DNA of 64,000 nt. Origin: JANLTP01 sp031363055. Lineage in GTDB: Bacteria; Pseudomonadota; Gammaproteobacteria; Burkholderiales; Burkholderiaceae_E. Below are positions 36,735 through 44,894 of the stretch, piece by piece. The first letter of the stretch is position 1; each line of letters starts with the position of its first letter. Location: contig JANLTP010000154.1 in assembly GCA_031363055.1 (NCBI GenBank), positions 10,567 to 74,566 on the forward strand, given 5' to 3'. Under the pieces are notes generated by a model. The model saw nothing but the letters and a program-made list of their open reading frames with translations, was not told where the DNA came from and did no database searches. The position numbers were made by a program, and so were the translations under genes.

Positions 36735-36778
36735 TCAGACCGTACCGCGCGTCGCCCCGACGTCCGTATCAATTGTTT

Positions 36779-36937
36779 CTGCAAAGCATCCAATCCCGCT
36801 TTCGCGAGTTGGTGCGCCGCGTCCGCAAGGAAGGTCCGCAACACGTCACTGTGCATGGACGCGACGAGGCTGTGGTTCTGTCCGCGCAGGACTATCGCCG
36901 CCTGCGCGGAGCCGCGGATGGCTGCTCGACACCAATA
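36779..36937 (+). pseudogene. Remnant of a Phd/YefM-type antitoxin
   Basis: The frame encodes SIQSRFRELVRRVRKEGPQH then VTVHGRDEAVVLSAQDYRRL, the core of Phd/YefM antitoxins that bind the operator and the toxin. The N-terminus is altered and the toxin-binding C-terminus is missing: after YRRLRG the sequence switches to a PIN-domain toxin in a different frame. This is a deletion join, so it is a remnant. Confidence 0.65.
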
Positions 36938-37146
36938 TCCTGTCCGAGCTGCGCAAGCCGCGGCTGTTGGCAAAAGGGACGATTTGGCTGGCTCAGGAGC
37001 CGCTCGAGCGGTTGTATGTCTCGAGCGTGACCATGGCCGAAATTCGGTTTGACATTGAGCGCGCGCCAGACCCCGCGTAGCGGGTGGAATTGGTTGAGTG
37101 GCTGGAGCAAGGGTTACGACCGATGTTTGAGCAACGCGTGCTGCCT
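36919..37146 (+). pseudogene. Remnant of a VapC-type PIN-domain toxin
   Basis: WLLDTNILSELRKPR opens a PIN domain (first acidic residue kept), followed by LERLYVSSVTMAEIRFDIER. An in-frame TAG at 37078-37080 interrupts it (DPA*RVELVEWLEQGLRP), and the reading ends at QRVLP, before the second half with the last acidic residues. The gene has no start codon of its own, being joined to the antitoxin remnant. It abuts an IS91-like fragment. Confidence 0.7.
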
Positions 37147-37149
37147 CGG

Positions 37150-37485
37150 GTGCAGTCGCGGGCGCGGCACCAGTGCCGCCAGGCGTTGCATGAACTCCAG
37201 GTGCGACATCACCCGATGCGTCGTACCATCGCGCCAGGGTGCCTTGAGCTTGAGCACCACTTGGTGGCCTGCCCCGTTGCACCGCACCCGTTCGTTGGCT
37301 AATGCTGGGCGGGTGATGTAACGGCACAGTCGCTCCAAGGAATCATGCTCATGCGCCGCGCCGTTTGCAGGAGAACGCCACCAGCTCGTCGTGACCGCAC
37401 TCGCCGCAGCGCAGCCGCAAAAACCCGTGGGCCAGAATGCCGCATCCGAGAAACGCGGCAAATTCATCCCGAACGAACCGAGGGC
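37150..37485 (-). mobile_element. IS91-like (Y2) transposase remnant, internally deleted
   Basis: Read on -, a zinc-ribbon N-terminal piece (FLGCGILAHGFLRLRCGECG and HDELVAFSCKRRG) is followed, after a frame change near 37360, by the family C-terminal end LERLCRYITRPALANERVRC then KAPWRDGTTHRVMSHLEFMQ. The whole middle, including the catalytic tyrosines, is gone. The fragment lies between the VapC remnant and a Bug-gene fragment. Confidence 0.72.
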
Positions 37486-37628
37486 TTGCCGCCACACCGC
37501 TCATCGTGCTCGTTCCGGCGGACAGTTCGATCAAGTCGTTTGCCGATCTGGTTGCGCAGTCCAAAGCGAAACCCGACGAACTCGCGCTGGGTCACTTCAA
37601 CGCCTCGACGCGGTTTTCTGGTCGATGA
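37486..37628 (+). pseudogene. Fragment of a Bug-type binding protein gene
   Basis: A short frame reads IVLVPADSSIKSFADLVAQS and KAKPDELALGHFNASTRF, matching the middle of Bug-family proteins (compare ADSPYKTLADLVAAAKAKPG-like stretches). It has neither the signal peptide nor the C-terminus and stops at TGA 37626. It is fused upstream to the IS91 fragment. A remnant of a gene destroyed at this site. Confidence 0.6.
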
Positions 37629-37664
37629 AAGTGAGCAGTGGGCGGCCGTCCAATTAGGGGAGCC

Positions 37665-37946
37665 GTGACGGATAAAATCAGCATCGCTCTTCCCCCTGAG
37701 ATGGTAGCGATACTTCGGCAGGCTGTTGATACCGGCGAATACGCGTCCAGCAGTGAAGTCGTGCGCGACGCGCTACGCGATTGGACGCACAAGCGGCGGT
37801 TGCGCGAGCAAGGTGTCGCCGAATTGCGGCAGGTGTGGCAAGCCGCTTTGCGCACTACGACGCCGGGCGTCAGCGCTGACGATGTGATTAGCCGACTTGA
37901 GCGCAAGTACCAGGCCATCGCCGATGCTGAAGGCGCGGCAGACTGA
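37665..37946 (+). CDS. parD: ParD-type antitoxin (ribbon-helix-helix)
   Basis: 93 residues. The N-terminus KISIALPPEMVAILRQAV with YASSSEVVRDALRDW is the ribbon-helix-helix/ParD pattern. It would bind its own operator and a ParE toxin. GTG 37665 follows the ribosome site AGGGGAG, which decides the start. Its stop overlaps the parE start by one base (TGATG). The toxin is truncated, so this may be an orphan antitoxin now. Confidence 0.82.
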   Translation: MTDKISIALPPEMVAILRQAVDTGEYASSSEVVRDALRDWTHKRRLREQGVAELRQVWQAALRTTTPGVSADDVISRLERKYQAIADAEGAAD

Positions 37947-38065
37947 TGCAATTGGAGCTTTCAGATTTTGTCGAAGGCGATCTGGACGAGATCGCCGCCT
38001 ACATCGCCGAGGACAGTTCCCGACGGGCGATTTTCTTCCCCTTGCCCAGCTTGTGCGTCATATAG
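37946..38065 (+). pseudogene. parE: Truncated ParE-type toxin
   Basis: The first ~29 codons (MQLELSDFVEGDLDEIAAYI then AEDSSRRAI) match ParE/RelE toxins; the sequence then turns to unrelated codons and stops at TAG 38063-38065, giving 39 residues against the usual ~95-100. The loss of the RelE-fold core means it is inactive. The A/T-richer sequence after 38040 may be the edge of an inserted or deleted segment. Confidence 0.72.
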
Positions 38066-38188
38066 CAAAAGCCTAATTTTGGGGGCGCTTAATTACGATA
38101 ATGGAAGATTCGGGGATTGCACCCCGTATTTCCAGAGACTACTATAAAAGTGGTTCGGACTCTGCATTTGAACCGACTGGAGGAAATG

Positions 38189-39475
38189 ATGAATCTACGT
38201 GTTTGCGCCGCGCTCGCTTCCCTGGCGGCAACCGTCGCGATGCTGCTTTCAGCGTCGCCCGCTGGAGCCGCTGGTTCTCTTGGATATCCGCGTGGTACAC
38301 CAGTGGGTAGCTTTGGGGGAATTTCCTACATCCAATACGATGGTCTGTTCAGCGGCCATACGTCCACCGGAACCTATCGAGTACCGTATCGGATCACCGC
38401 TCCCGCACAGACCAATCGCGGGAACCGGACCGTTCTGGTAGAACCGCCGCACTTCGCTATCGGGCTCGGCGCGCTGAACGTTTATCTGCGACGAGACCTC
38501 CTTTTTCCGCTCGGGTTCACGCACGCCGGTGTCGGTTGGAGCACCACGTCCTTCGGGGTCGGCTTTGATAAGCGCATTCTTGATCCGACGGTACCGGGCG
38601 TATTCATCAATGGTGGCGTACTTGAGGAAAACGGGCGTACCGACGAAGAGATTATCGTCGACTTTGCCAGCGCGCTAGCGGTCGACGGGAACGCCCAGGC
38701 GATACTCGGCAGGGTAGCACGGCGCTATCTCACCGGCCTCTCGGATAGTTCCGATACCGTTCTGCGTCTAGTAACGTCGGGACAGGCTGCACGGTTGTTC
38801 GATTTCGCGCTGCCGTTCACCGCCTCGGGATTCGATCCTCAGACGGCCCTTGTCGCCGGTCGTTACGATGGCAAGCTAATCGTCGTCGATTCGGAAATCG
38901 ACGATCCTGCGGGTCTTATCGACAGGGGCGTCGCCCCGCGCCAGTACCGTTTCTATTCCGTTGCGGGGACCCCGCACAGACCCGACCCCTTGGATTCACC
39001 ATCGATCGCGAACGGGTCGACTCCGGCCACTTACGTTGCGGCGCTGCGTGCGCACTTTCTTCAGGGTCACCGCTGGGTCGAGCACGGCACACCGCCGCCA
39101 CCAAGTACGCGACTTCGGATGGATCAAGTTGGCGCGCTCGTCCGCGATCCGAATGGCAATGCGATCTCGGTTGACGCCCGCCGGCGCGTGCCGCGCTTGC
39201 CGTACGTCGAGCTCGGCGAGGCACGGTTCATTTCGGACTTCATCGGCAGCTTCGACAACGTGAAGTCGATCCAGGCGCTGGGCTTCCACAACCATCATCA
39301 GTACCTGAAAGAATTCGTCGACAAGGTGGCCGACTACGTCGAGGCCGGATATATGCTCGACGAAGACGCAGCCGCGATGCGCAAACGCGCGGCGCTGTGC
39401 CCGCCGCTGACGTTCACCGAAACCTACCGCGATCACTACGACGCGTTTGTCGCGTCTGTGCCCTGCCGCCGCTAA
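38189..39475 (+). CDS. Exported alpha/beta-hydrolase-domain protein
   Basis: 428 residues. A signal peptide covers about residues 1-29 (ASLAATVAMLLSASPAGAAG). The body resembles the large alpha/beta hydrolase domain family (PF20091 type): GTYRVPYRITAPAQTNRGNR, VVDSEIDDPAG, VPRLPYVELGEARF. I cannot point to a certain catalytic triad. It is periplasmic or secreted; the substrate is unknown. ATG 38189 is 5 bases after GGAGG (38179-38183); ATG 38186 also possible. The gene sits intact between two IS91-like fragments in the same orientation. Confidence 0.75.
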   Translation: MNLRVCAALASLAATVAMLLSASPAGAAGSLGYPRGTPVGSFGGISYIQYDGLFSGHTSTGTYRVPYRITAPAQTNRGNRTVLVEPPHFAIGLGALNVYLRRDLLFPLGFTHAGVGWSTTSFGVGFDKRILDPTVPGVFINGGVLEENGRTDEEIIVDFASALAVDGNAQAILGRVARRYLTGLSDSSDTVLRLVTSGQAARLFDFALPFTASGFDPQTALVAGRYDGKLIVVDSEIDDPAGLIDRGVAPRQYRFYSVAGTPHRPDPLDSPSIANGSTPATYVAALRAHFLQGHRWVEHGTPPPPSTRLRMDQVGALVRDPNGNAISVDARRRVPRLPYVELGEARFISDFIGSFDNVKSIQALGFHNHHQYLKEFVDKVADYVEAGYMLDEDAAAMRKRAALCPPLTFTETYRDHYDAFVASVPCRR

Positions 39476-39491
39476 AAGCGGTAGCAACCCG

Positions 39492-39611
39492 CTACAGCAC
39501 CCGATGCGTGGTGCCGTCGCGCCAGGAAGTCTCGAGCGTCAGCACCACTGGGTCAGCCGCGTTGCACCGCAACCGTTCGTTGGCCAGCGCCGGGCGGGCG
39601 ATGTAACGACA
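39492..39611 (-). mobile_element. Second IS91-like transposase fragment
   Basis: On - it reads RYIARPALANERLRCNAAD and LETSWRDGTTHRVL then a stop, the same C-terminal family segment found in the fragment at 37150-37485, but shorter. The two fragments share the same orientation. It follows the hydrolase stop by 16 bases. Confidence 0.65.
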
Positions 39612-39908
39612 ATCGAGACCGTGGGCTTCATGGCGACCACCGTTGGGTACGCAAGTCTGGGTCTGTCATTTACTGCGGCATTGACCTGGCGTTGGCGCGC
39701 TCATTTGTGGAGTGTCGACGAACACGCCGAAACGGCTGACCGCTCGCGATGATCAGTCCTCGCACGCAATTGGCAAAGGTTGCCGACCAGGCGATGAATC
39801 CGCCGTCGGTCGGATCGACGCTCGAACCGGACGATACCAAGGGGCAAAATAAATCGCGCACCTGGGTCTCACTCGCTGGTCTCACTATCGATCTGATTGG
39901 AATTCGAA
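39612..39908. other. Stretch without recognised gene
   Basis: About 297 bases between the second IS91-like fragment and the lipoprotein gene. Several short open frames exist but none shows a family motif or a good ribosome site. I see nothing else in it. Confidence 0.4.
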
Positions 39909-40574
39909 ATGCAGAACCAAGCAAGTCGTCGCATCCTCCAAAGCGTAGCCCTATTGCTTGGAGTATTTTTTCTTGCCGCTCAGTGGGGATGCTCGCACAC
40001 CGTGCTCGTACCCGTGGCGCCACGCATGGACCTGAAGAGTTACGGGACGATCGGAATGGTCGAGTTCGCCTCGAACTCCGACCCGTCACTGAACAACTAT
40101 GCGACACAGCAGTTTCAGGAATCCGTCCAGGAGGCCTATCCGGGAACGCCGATCCTCGAATTAGGCAACCGCGCGGCGGTACTCTCGGCGGTCGGCGCCA
40201 CGCGGTTGGACGCGGATGCGATCAACAAGATCGGCAAGAAGTACGGCGTAAAGGCGGTCCTTTTTGGGGAAATCGTCTATTCCCAGCCAAGGACCGACAT
40301 CAAGGTCACCAATGTCAGCAAGCTCGAGGGCGGGATACGCACGGAACTTAGAGGTGACATGTCCGTCAAACTGATGGAGACTCAATCGGGGGCCAGCGTC
40401 TGGGGCAGCTCGGCTTGGGCGAGACGCCAGATCAGCAATTTCAGTCTATCGAGCCAGTACGGCGTGAGTGCCACTGTGAGAGATTCCGATCCGCGCAAAG
40501 AGATGGTCCCCGCGCTGATCGTTCATCTCACTGATGACTTTCGTCCAAAGTATGTGTACCGGCCAGCCCAATAG
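39909..40574 (+). CDS. Hypothetical membrane-associated protein, possibly a lipoprotein
   Basis: 221 residues, family not recognised with confidence. A hydrophobic N-terminus (SVALLLGVFFLAAQWGC) ends in a Cys at about residue 28 that could be lipidated, although the lipobox is imperfect. After it comes PVAPRMDLKSYGTIGMVEFA, then repeats of alpha/beta segments (YGVKAVLFGEIVYSQPRTDI), reminiscent of GNA1162/LpoB-like or TolB-N-like lipoproteins. ATG 39909 is preferred. It stands alone after accessory DNA. Confidence 0.6.
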   Translation: MQNQASRRILQSVALLLGVFFLAAQWGCSHTVLVPVAPRMDLKSYGTIGMVEFASNSDPSLNNYATQQFQESVQEAYPGTPILELGNRAAVLSAVGATRLDADAINKIGKKYGVKAVLFGEIVYSQPRTDIKVTNVSKLEGGIRTELRGDMSVKLMETQSGASVWGSSAWARRQISNFSLSSQYGVSATVRDSDPRKEMVPALIVHLTDDFRPKYVYRPAQ

Positions 40575-40597
40575 GTTGCGCTGACCGGTCAAATAGA

Positions 40598-41617
40598 TCA
40601 GGTGATCTTAAGCACAATCTTCCCGGTCTGCGCAAACTTCTCCATCAAGCCGACTGCGGTTCGGATTTCGGCCATCGGATACACCTGATGCACCAGCGGC
40701 ACAAGCCGGCGCGCGCTGACGAACTCAATCATCGCAGCAAACTCGGCGGGCGAGCCCATGGTCGTGCCTTGAATGCGCGCCTGCTTGAAGAACAGCTTGG
40801 CCATCTCCGGTCCTTGGCTTGCGTTACCCAAGGTCGCGCCGTAGAACACGTAGCGGCCGCCCATGCGCAGCGTGTCGAGGACGGCGTTCAAGCCGTTGCC
40901 GCCGGCACTGTCGATGATCAAATCAAAGCCGCCGGATTGCTTGCGCAGCTTCGCATAGCATTCCGGGTCGCGGTAATCGCCGCCGCCGATCGCACCGATC
41001 GCGCGTGCCTTCGCGAGCTTGTCTTCGCTGCTGCTGGTCGCCCAGACTTTCGCGCCATGCTGCGCGGCCCAGAGAATCGCAAAGCTGGACGTGCCACTGC
41101 CGGCGCCGGTGACGAGCACATTCATGCCGGCGTGGATGGCGCCCATCGTGACCACCGCGCGCCAGGAGGTCAGGCCGGCCAAGGGCAGGGCGGCGGCCTG
41201 ATCGAAATCGAGGTGCGCGGGCTTAGGTTGCATGTCGGTCGCGGGCACGCAGATCGCTTCGGCCAGCGTGCCGGAGTCGGGCATGCCGAGTACGCGGAAC
41301 GTCGCAGCCGGAAAGGCCGGATCCGCGCCCCATTCGCGCGCCGGGTAGACGACTACTTCGCGGCCTACAAGTGATGCGTCGCCACCCGGGCCGACCGCAT
41401 CGACGACGCCAGCGCCGTCAGAACCGATGATGCAGGGCAACTTCATTCGCGGATACTGGCCGCGGGTCATGAAGAAGTCGCGCCGGTTCAGCGCCGCTGA
41501 ATGAATGCGCACCCGGACTTCGCCGGTGGCAGGTTCGGGCGTGGCGACGTCTTGCACGACCAGTTTGTCCAATCCACCGGATTCGGTCAGTACTACGGCT
41601 TTCATCAGTTTGCTCAT
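40598..41617 (-). CDS. Zinc-binding MDR alcohol dehydrogenase family protein
   Basis: 339 residues. The MDR fold shows GEVRVRIHSAALNRRDFFMT (~31-50), then the Rossmann motif VLVTGAGSGTSSFAILWAAQ (~166-185) and the C-terminal MAEIRTAVGLMEKFAQTGKI. This group (NADPH-linked alcohol or quinone-type oxidoreductases) often lacks the structural zinc. The substrate is unknown. ATG 41617 is the first start; ATG 41605 (MKAVVL) is possible. It faces the lipoprotein gene convergently. Confidence 0.85.
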   Translation of the reverse strand: MSKLMKAVVLTESGGLDKLVVQDVATPEPATGEVRVRIHSAALNRRDFFMTRGQYPRMKLPCIIGSDGAGVVDAVGPGGDASLVGREVVVYPAREWGADPAFPAATFRVLGMPDSGTLAEAICVPATDMQPKPAHLDFDQAAALPLAGLTSWRAVVTMGAIHAGMNVLVTGAGSGTSSFAILWAAQHGAKVWATSSSEDKLAKARAIGAIGGGDYRDPECYAKLRKQSGGFDLIIDSAGGNGLNAVLDTLRMGGRYVFYGATLGNASQGPEMAKLFFKQARIQGTTMGSPAEFAAMIEFVSARRLVPLVHQVYPMAEIRTAVGLMEKFAQTGKIVLKIT

Positions 41618-41820
41618 TGCGCTCGATCCATTTCAACTCACAGTTAAACTCAGAAATCACGACCAGGGACAGGTTGCTCGAAGGTGTTCGTTGCAGCGCT
41701 ATGTTCGCATACTGTGACCTTGCTTGACGGGCTGCCCGCCATCGGCGCAAACTAAGCCCTCGGCCCCCTACCGAAGATCGATTCAGATCGATTCAAACAA
41801 TGACAAGAGGAGAACATCAG

Positions 41821-42291
41821 ATGGCGCACCGCTACGTTCGTTTCATTGCAATGTCCATCATTCTGGGTCCACTCGCTGCGGGCAGCGTCGCCGCGCAAAA
41901 CTGCGCTGGAACCATTACTGCGGAAGAGGCGCTGCAGGCGGAGTCGGCGCGCTACGCCGCACAGACAAACAATGACTATGCTGCGATGGAGCGCTTGTTT
42001 GGCAATGACCTTACCTACAACCACTCATCGGCTGCGACCGATGACAAGGCCAGCTACATCAACTCGATGCGCTCAGGCGGCGTCAAATACAAGAAGATGG
42101 CGCCGAACAGCGACACTAAAACGCGCACCTTCGGCTGCCTGGCGATCATCACGGGCACGGCTGTCTATGACGTGACGGTGGGTACACAGGATCGAATCAT
42201 ACCGCTGCGCTATACGACCATCTGGGCCAAGCGCGCGTCCGGACCGGAATTTGTGTCGTGGCAGTCCACCGGCATTCCGCCCAAGCAGTAA
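41821..42291 (+). CDS. Exported NTF2-like / SnoaL-like domain protein
   Basis: 156 residues. Signal peptide about residues 1-26 (FIAMSIILGPLAAGSVAAQ), then EEALQAESARYAAQTNNDYA with AMERLFGNDLTYNHSSAA, a DUF4440/NTF2-like small-molecule-binding fold. It is likely a periplasmic protein; enzymatic role unknown. ATG 41821 follows AGGAG at 41807-41811 with good spacing. It ends about 70 bases before a Bug protein gene. Confidence 0.75.
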   Translation: MAHRYVRFIAMSIILGPLAAGSVAAQNCAGTITAEEALQAESARYAAQTNNDYAAMERLFGNDLTYNHSSAATDDKASYINSMRSGGVKYKKMAPNSDTKTRTFGCLAIITGTAVYDVTVGTQDRIIPLRYTTIWAKRASGPEFVSWQSTGIPPKQ

Positions 42292-42361
42292 CGGCGGTGG
42301 CGCCGTTGGCGACCTGGCTGGCGAACCTGTCGCACTTTAAACTGACCTGTATTGAGACTTC

Positions 42362-43366
42362 ATGATCCGTCGTTGCCTGTGCTTGCTTTTTAGCGCTTGG
42401 AACTCGTCCAAGGCGTTAATCCCGTTCCTGGCGCTGTTAATCCTCGCCACCTCAGCGGTTCAGGCCGCCTACCCCGATAAGCCCATCAAGATCGTAGTGC
42501 CTTACCCGCCGGGTGGCACTACCGATATCCTGACCCGCCTGATTGCGCAAAAGCTCTCGAGCTCGCTCAAGCAGTCGGTCATCGTTGAAAACCGTGCCGG
42601 TGGTGCCGCAATGATTGGCAGTGACTATGTCGCCAAATCCGCCGCTGATGGTTACACCTTGCTTTCGACCGGCGCCGGGCCGCACGCGATCAATGTCAGT
42701 CTGTTTCCCAAAATTGCCTATGACCCGATCAAGGATTTTGCGTCGATTACCTTGATGTCCATCAACCCACTGCTGATGGTCGTGCCGGCGAATTTCCCGA
42801 TCAATACTGCGCAAGAGTTCATCGCCTGGGCCAGGGAGAACAAGGACAAGGCGAATTACTGCTCGATCGGCTCGGGCTCGCCGTCTCATCTGGCCGCCGA
42901 GTTGTTCAAGACCATGGCCTCGATAGAAATGACCCATCTGCCCTTTACCGGCAGTGGCCCGGCGATCATTGGCGCGATTGGTGGCCAATGCCAGGTGCTG
43001 TTCGACAGCGTGCTGTCATCCGGCCCTCAGGTGAAGTCCGGCAAACTGAAGGTACTCGCCACCGGCAACAAGCAGCGCCTGAGTTCCTGGCCCAATGTAC
43101 CCACGCTGGCTGAGGTGGGTTTGAATGGCTACGAGGCGTTTACCTGGGGTGCACTGGTTGCGCCAGCGGGCACTCCGGCCGAAATCATCAATAAATTGCA
43201 AGCCGAAATAGCGGCAATTTTTGCCCAGCCGGAAGTGCGTCAAAAAGTTGAAGAACTGGGCGCCATCCCTGGCGGTGGCAGTTCTGCGGAACTTGACGCG
43301 TTTACACGCTCCGAAACGCGCAAATGGGCCAAGGTGATCAAGGACGGTAATATCAAGCCAGATTGA
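42362..43366 (+). CDS. Bug-family solute-binding protein
   Basis: 334 residues. A long signal (LIPFLALLILATSAVQA) then AYPDKPIKIVVPYPPGGTTD, ADGYTLLSTGAGPHAINVSL, YCSIGSGSPSHLAAELFKTM and THLPFTGSGPAIIGAIGGQC. These periplasmic receptors bind carboxylates. It precedes a TauD/TfdA dioxygenase by 23 bases, so the ligand may be the dioxygenase's substrate. No TctA/TctB genes are near. Confidence 0.92.
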   Translation: MIRRCLCLLFSAWNSSKALIPFLALLILATSAVQAAYPDKPIKIVVPYPPGGTTDILTRLIAQKLSSSLKQSVIVENRAGGAAMIGSDYVAKSAADGYTLLSTGAGPHAINVSLFPKIAYDPIKDFASITLMSINPLLMVVPANFPINTAQEFIAWARENKDKANYCSIGSGSPSHLAAELFKTMASIEMTHLPFTGSGPAIIGAIGGQCQVLFDSVLSSGPQVKSGKLKVLATGNKQRLSSWPNVPTLAEVGLNGYEAFTWGALVAPAGTPAEIINKLQAEIAAIFAQPEVRQKVEELGAIPGGGSSAELDAFTRSETRKWAKVIKDGNIKPD

Positions 43367-43389
43367 AGGCAAGACTGAAAGGCACACTG

Positions 43390-44256
43390 ATGAAGATCTC
43401 ATTTACCCCGCTGCAACCGCTGTTTGCCGCCGAGGTCAGCCCGATTGACCTGCGTGAAACGTTCGAGCGAGCGAGCCTCGAGGAAATCCGCGCCGGCATG
43501 GAGCAATACGGAGTACTGGTGTTTCGCAATCAGTTGTTCAAGGACGATGAGCAAATGGCCTTTGCCGAACGCTTCGACGGCACCTTGCATGCGAAGACAT
43601 CGACTGCAGTCATGGTCAAGAATCGTTTTGGCAACGAAGCCCTGTCCGATATTTCCAATGTTGGCGCGAATGGCGAGATCCTGCCGGCCAATGATCGTCG
43701 CCGTATGGGTTCGCTGGCCAATCGCCTTTGGCACACTGATGCTTCGTTCGTCGATCCACCAGGTCGATATTCCATGTTGTCGGCTCGCGTGCTTCCTCCT
43801 GTAAGTGCTGATACCGAATTCGCCGACATGCGCAGCGCCTATGATTCGCTGGATGACGCCACCAAGGCAGCCATCGAAGGCCTGCAGGTCCATCATTCGA
43901 TCGCCTATTCACGCGAAATACTCGGTTTTGAGTTTTCACCGGAAGAAAAGGCGATGCTCAAGGGCGCCGTGCACCCGCTGGTAAGAACGCAGAAAGGCGG
44001 TCGGCGCGGCTTGTACCTGGCATCACACGCCGCAAGCATCGTTGGCTGGTACTTGCCCGAGGGCCGACTGCTATTGCGCGATCTGACCGACCATGCAACT
44101 CAGCCAAAATTCGTTTATCGCCACGTCTGGCGCGACGGCGACTTCGTCATCTGGGACAACCGGACCACGATGCACCGCGCCCGGCCGTTTGACGACGTCA
44201 AGTACCGGCGTGAATTGCGGCGGACAACCACGCTCGATCTCCCCTTGCCGGCGTAA
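43390..44256 (+). CDS. TauD/TfdA-family Fe(II)/2-oxoglutarate dioxygenase
   Basis: 288 residues. Iron ligands are visible in LWHTDASF (HxD) and MHRARPFDD (distal His and the 2-oxoglutarate Arg). The middle VLPPVSADTEFADM and KAAIEGLQVHHSIAYSR fit TfdA-like members that hydroxylate phenoxyacids or sulfonates. ATG 43390 places the family N-terminus (MKISFTPLQPLFAAEV) correctly; TTG 43363 is shorter-spaced. It is paired with the Bug gene upstream. Confidence 0.85.
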   Translation: MKISFTPLQPLFAAEVSPIDLRETFERASLEEIRAGMEQYGVLVFRNQLFKDDEQMAFAERFDGTLHAKTSTAVMVKNRFGNEALSDISNVGANGEILPANDRRRMGSLANRLWHTDASFVDPPGRYSMLSARVLPPVSADTEFADMRSAYDSLDDATKAAIEGLQVHHSIAYSREILGFEFSPEEKAMLKGAVHPLVRTQKGGRRGLYLASHAASIVGWYLPEGRLLLRDLTDHATQPKFVYRHVWRDGDFVIWDNRTTMHRARPFDDVKYRRELRRTTTLDLPLPA

Positions 44257-44342
44257 CGGCGGCCTTGGCGATTTTGGTCAGCCAAAACGAGGGAAATGCG
44301 ATCACCTTATCTGCGAGCTGAACGAGGCAATTGGCCGCGCAA

Positions 44343-44894
44343 CTATTTCAGCAGCGCCAGCACCTGTTTGAACTTTGGATGCTGACTGCTGCCCAGCCAC
44401 TCGAAGGCAACCATCTCGAACGTAACAACGCTTGCGCCGGCGCTGCGCAGGCGCGCCATGGCTGCACTACGATCACTGGCTTTTCGCGATCCACAAGCAT
44501 CTTCGACGACGGCCACTGTAGCGCCGAGCGCAAGCGCCGACAGCGCCGTTTGCAGCAGGCAAACATGAGCCTCACAGCCGGCGAGCACGAGCTGTTGTCG
44601 GTTAGATTGCACTAACCAATCGCCTGGCCCCGATTCGCGGAAGGCTGCGAAATGCATCTTCGCGAAAGTCTGGCTGCAGATCGCGCGAATCGCTTCGTCA
44701 TTGTTTCCCAACCCCTGCGGATTCTGCTCGGTGCCAACCGTCTCGATGCCTAGCAGATTGGCGACTTTGCCGAGCCGAACGGCTTGCGCAAGGACTGATT
44801 CGTGATGCTCGATGGCTGGCATCAGCCGCGATTGATAATCGATCAGAACCAATCGGCTTTTGTCAGGGTCTAGCAGGTCAGGGTCAAGCAGCAT
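44343..44894 (-). CDS. Isochorismatase-family hydrolase
   Basis: 183 residues. The fold shows RLVLIDYQSRLMPAI with the first catalytic Asp, GNNDEAIRAICSQTF, and CEAHVCLLQTALSAL with the catalytic Cys (QQLVLAGCEAHVCLLQT region). Substrates in the family are amides or vinyl ethers of carboxylic acids. ATG 44894 overlaps the CoA-transferase stop by 11 bases, so the two form an operon; a longer start at 44924 would overlap more. Confidence 0.82.
   Translation of the reverse strand: MLLDPDLLDPDKSRLVLIDYQSRLMPAIEHHESVLAQAVRLGKVANLLGIETVGTEQNPQGLGNNDEAIRAICSQTFAKMHFAAFRESGPGDWLVQSNRQQLVLAGCEAHVCLLQTALSALALGATVAVVEDACGSRKASDRSAAMARLRSAGASVVTFEMVAFEWLGSSQHPKFKQVLALLK

Noticed and set aside
32558..37080. 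TAG recoding (readthrough) for the in-frame TAGs at 32558 and 37078
   Set aside because: TAG ends other complete genes here (for example the Bug gene at 18336 and the tnpB end). Both affected genes also carry deletions, so they are better read as pseudogenes.
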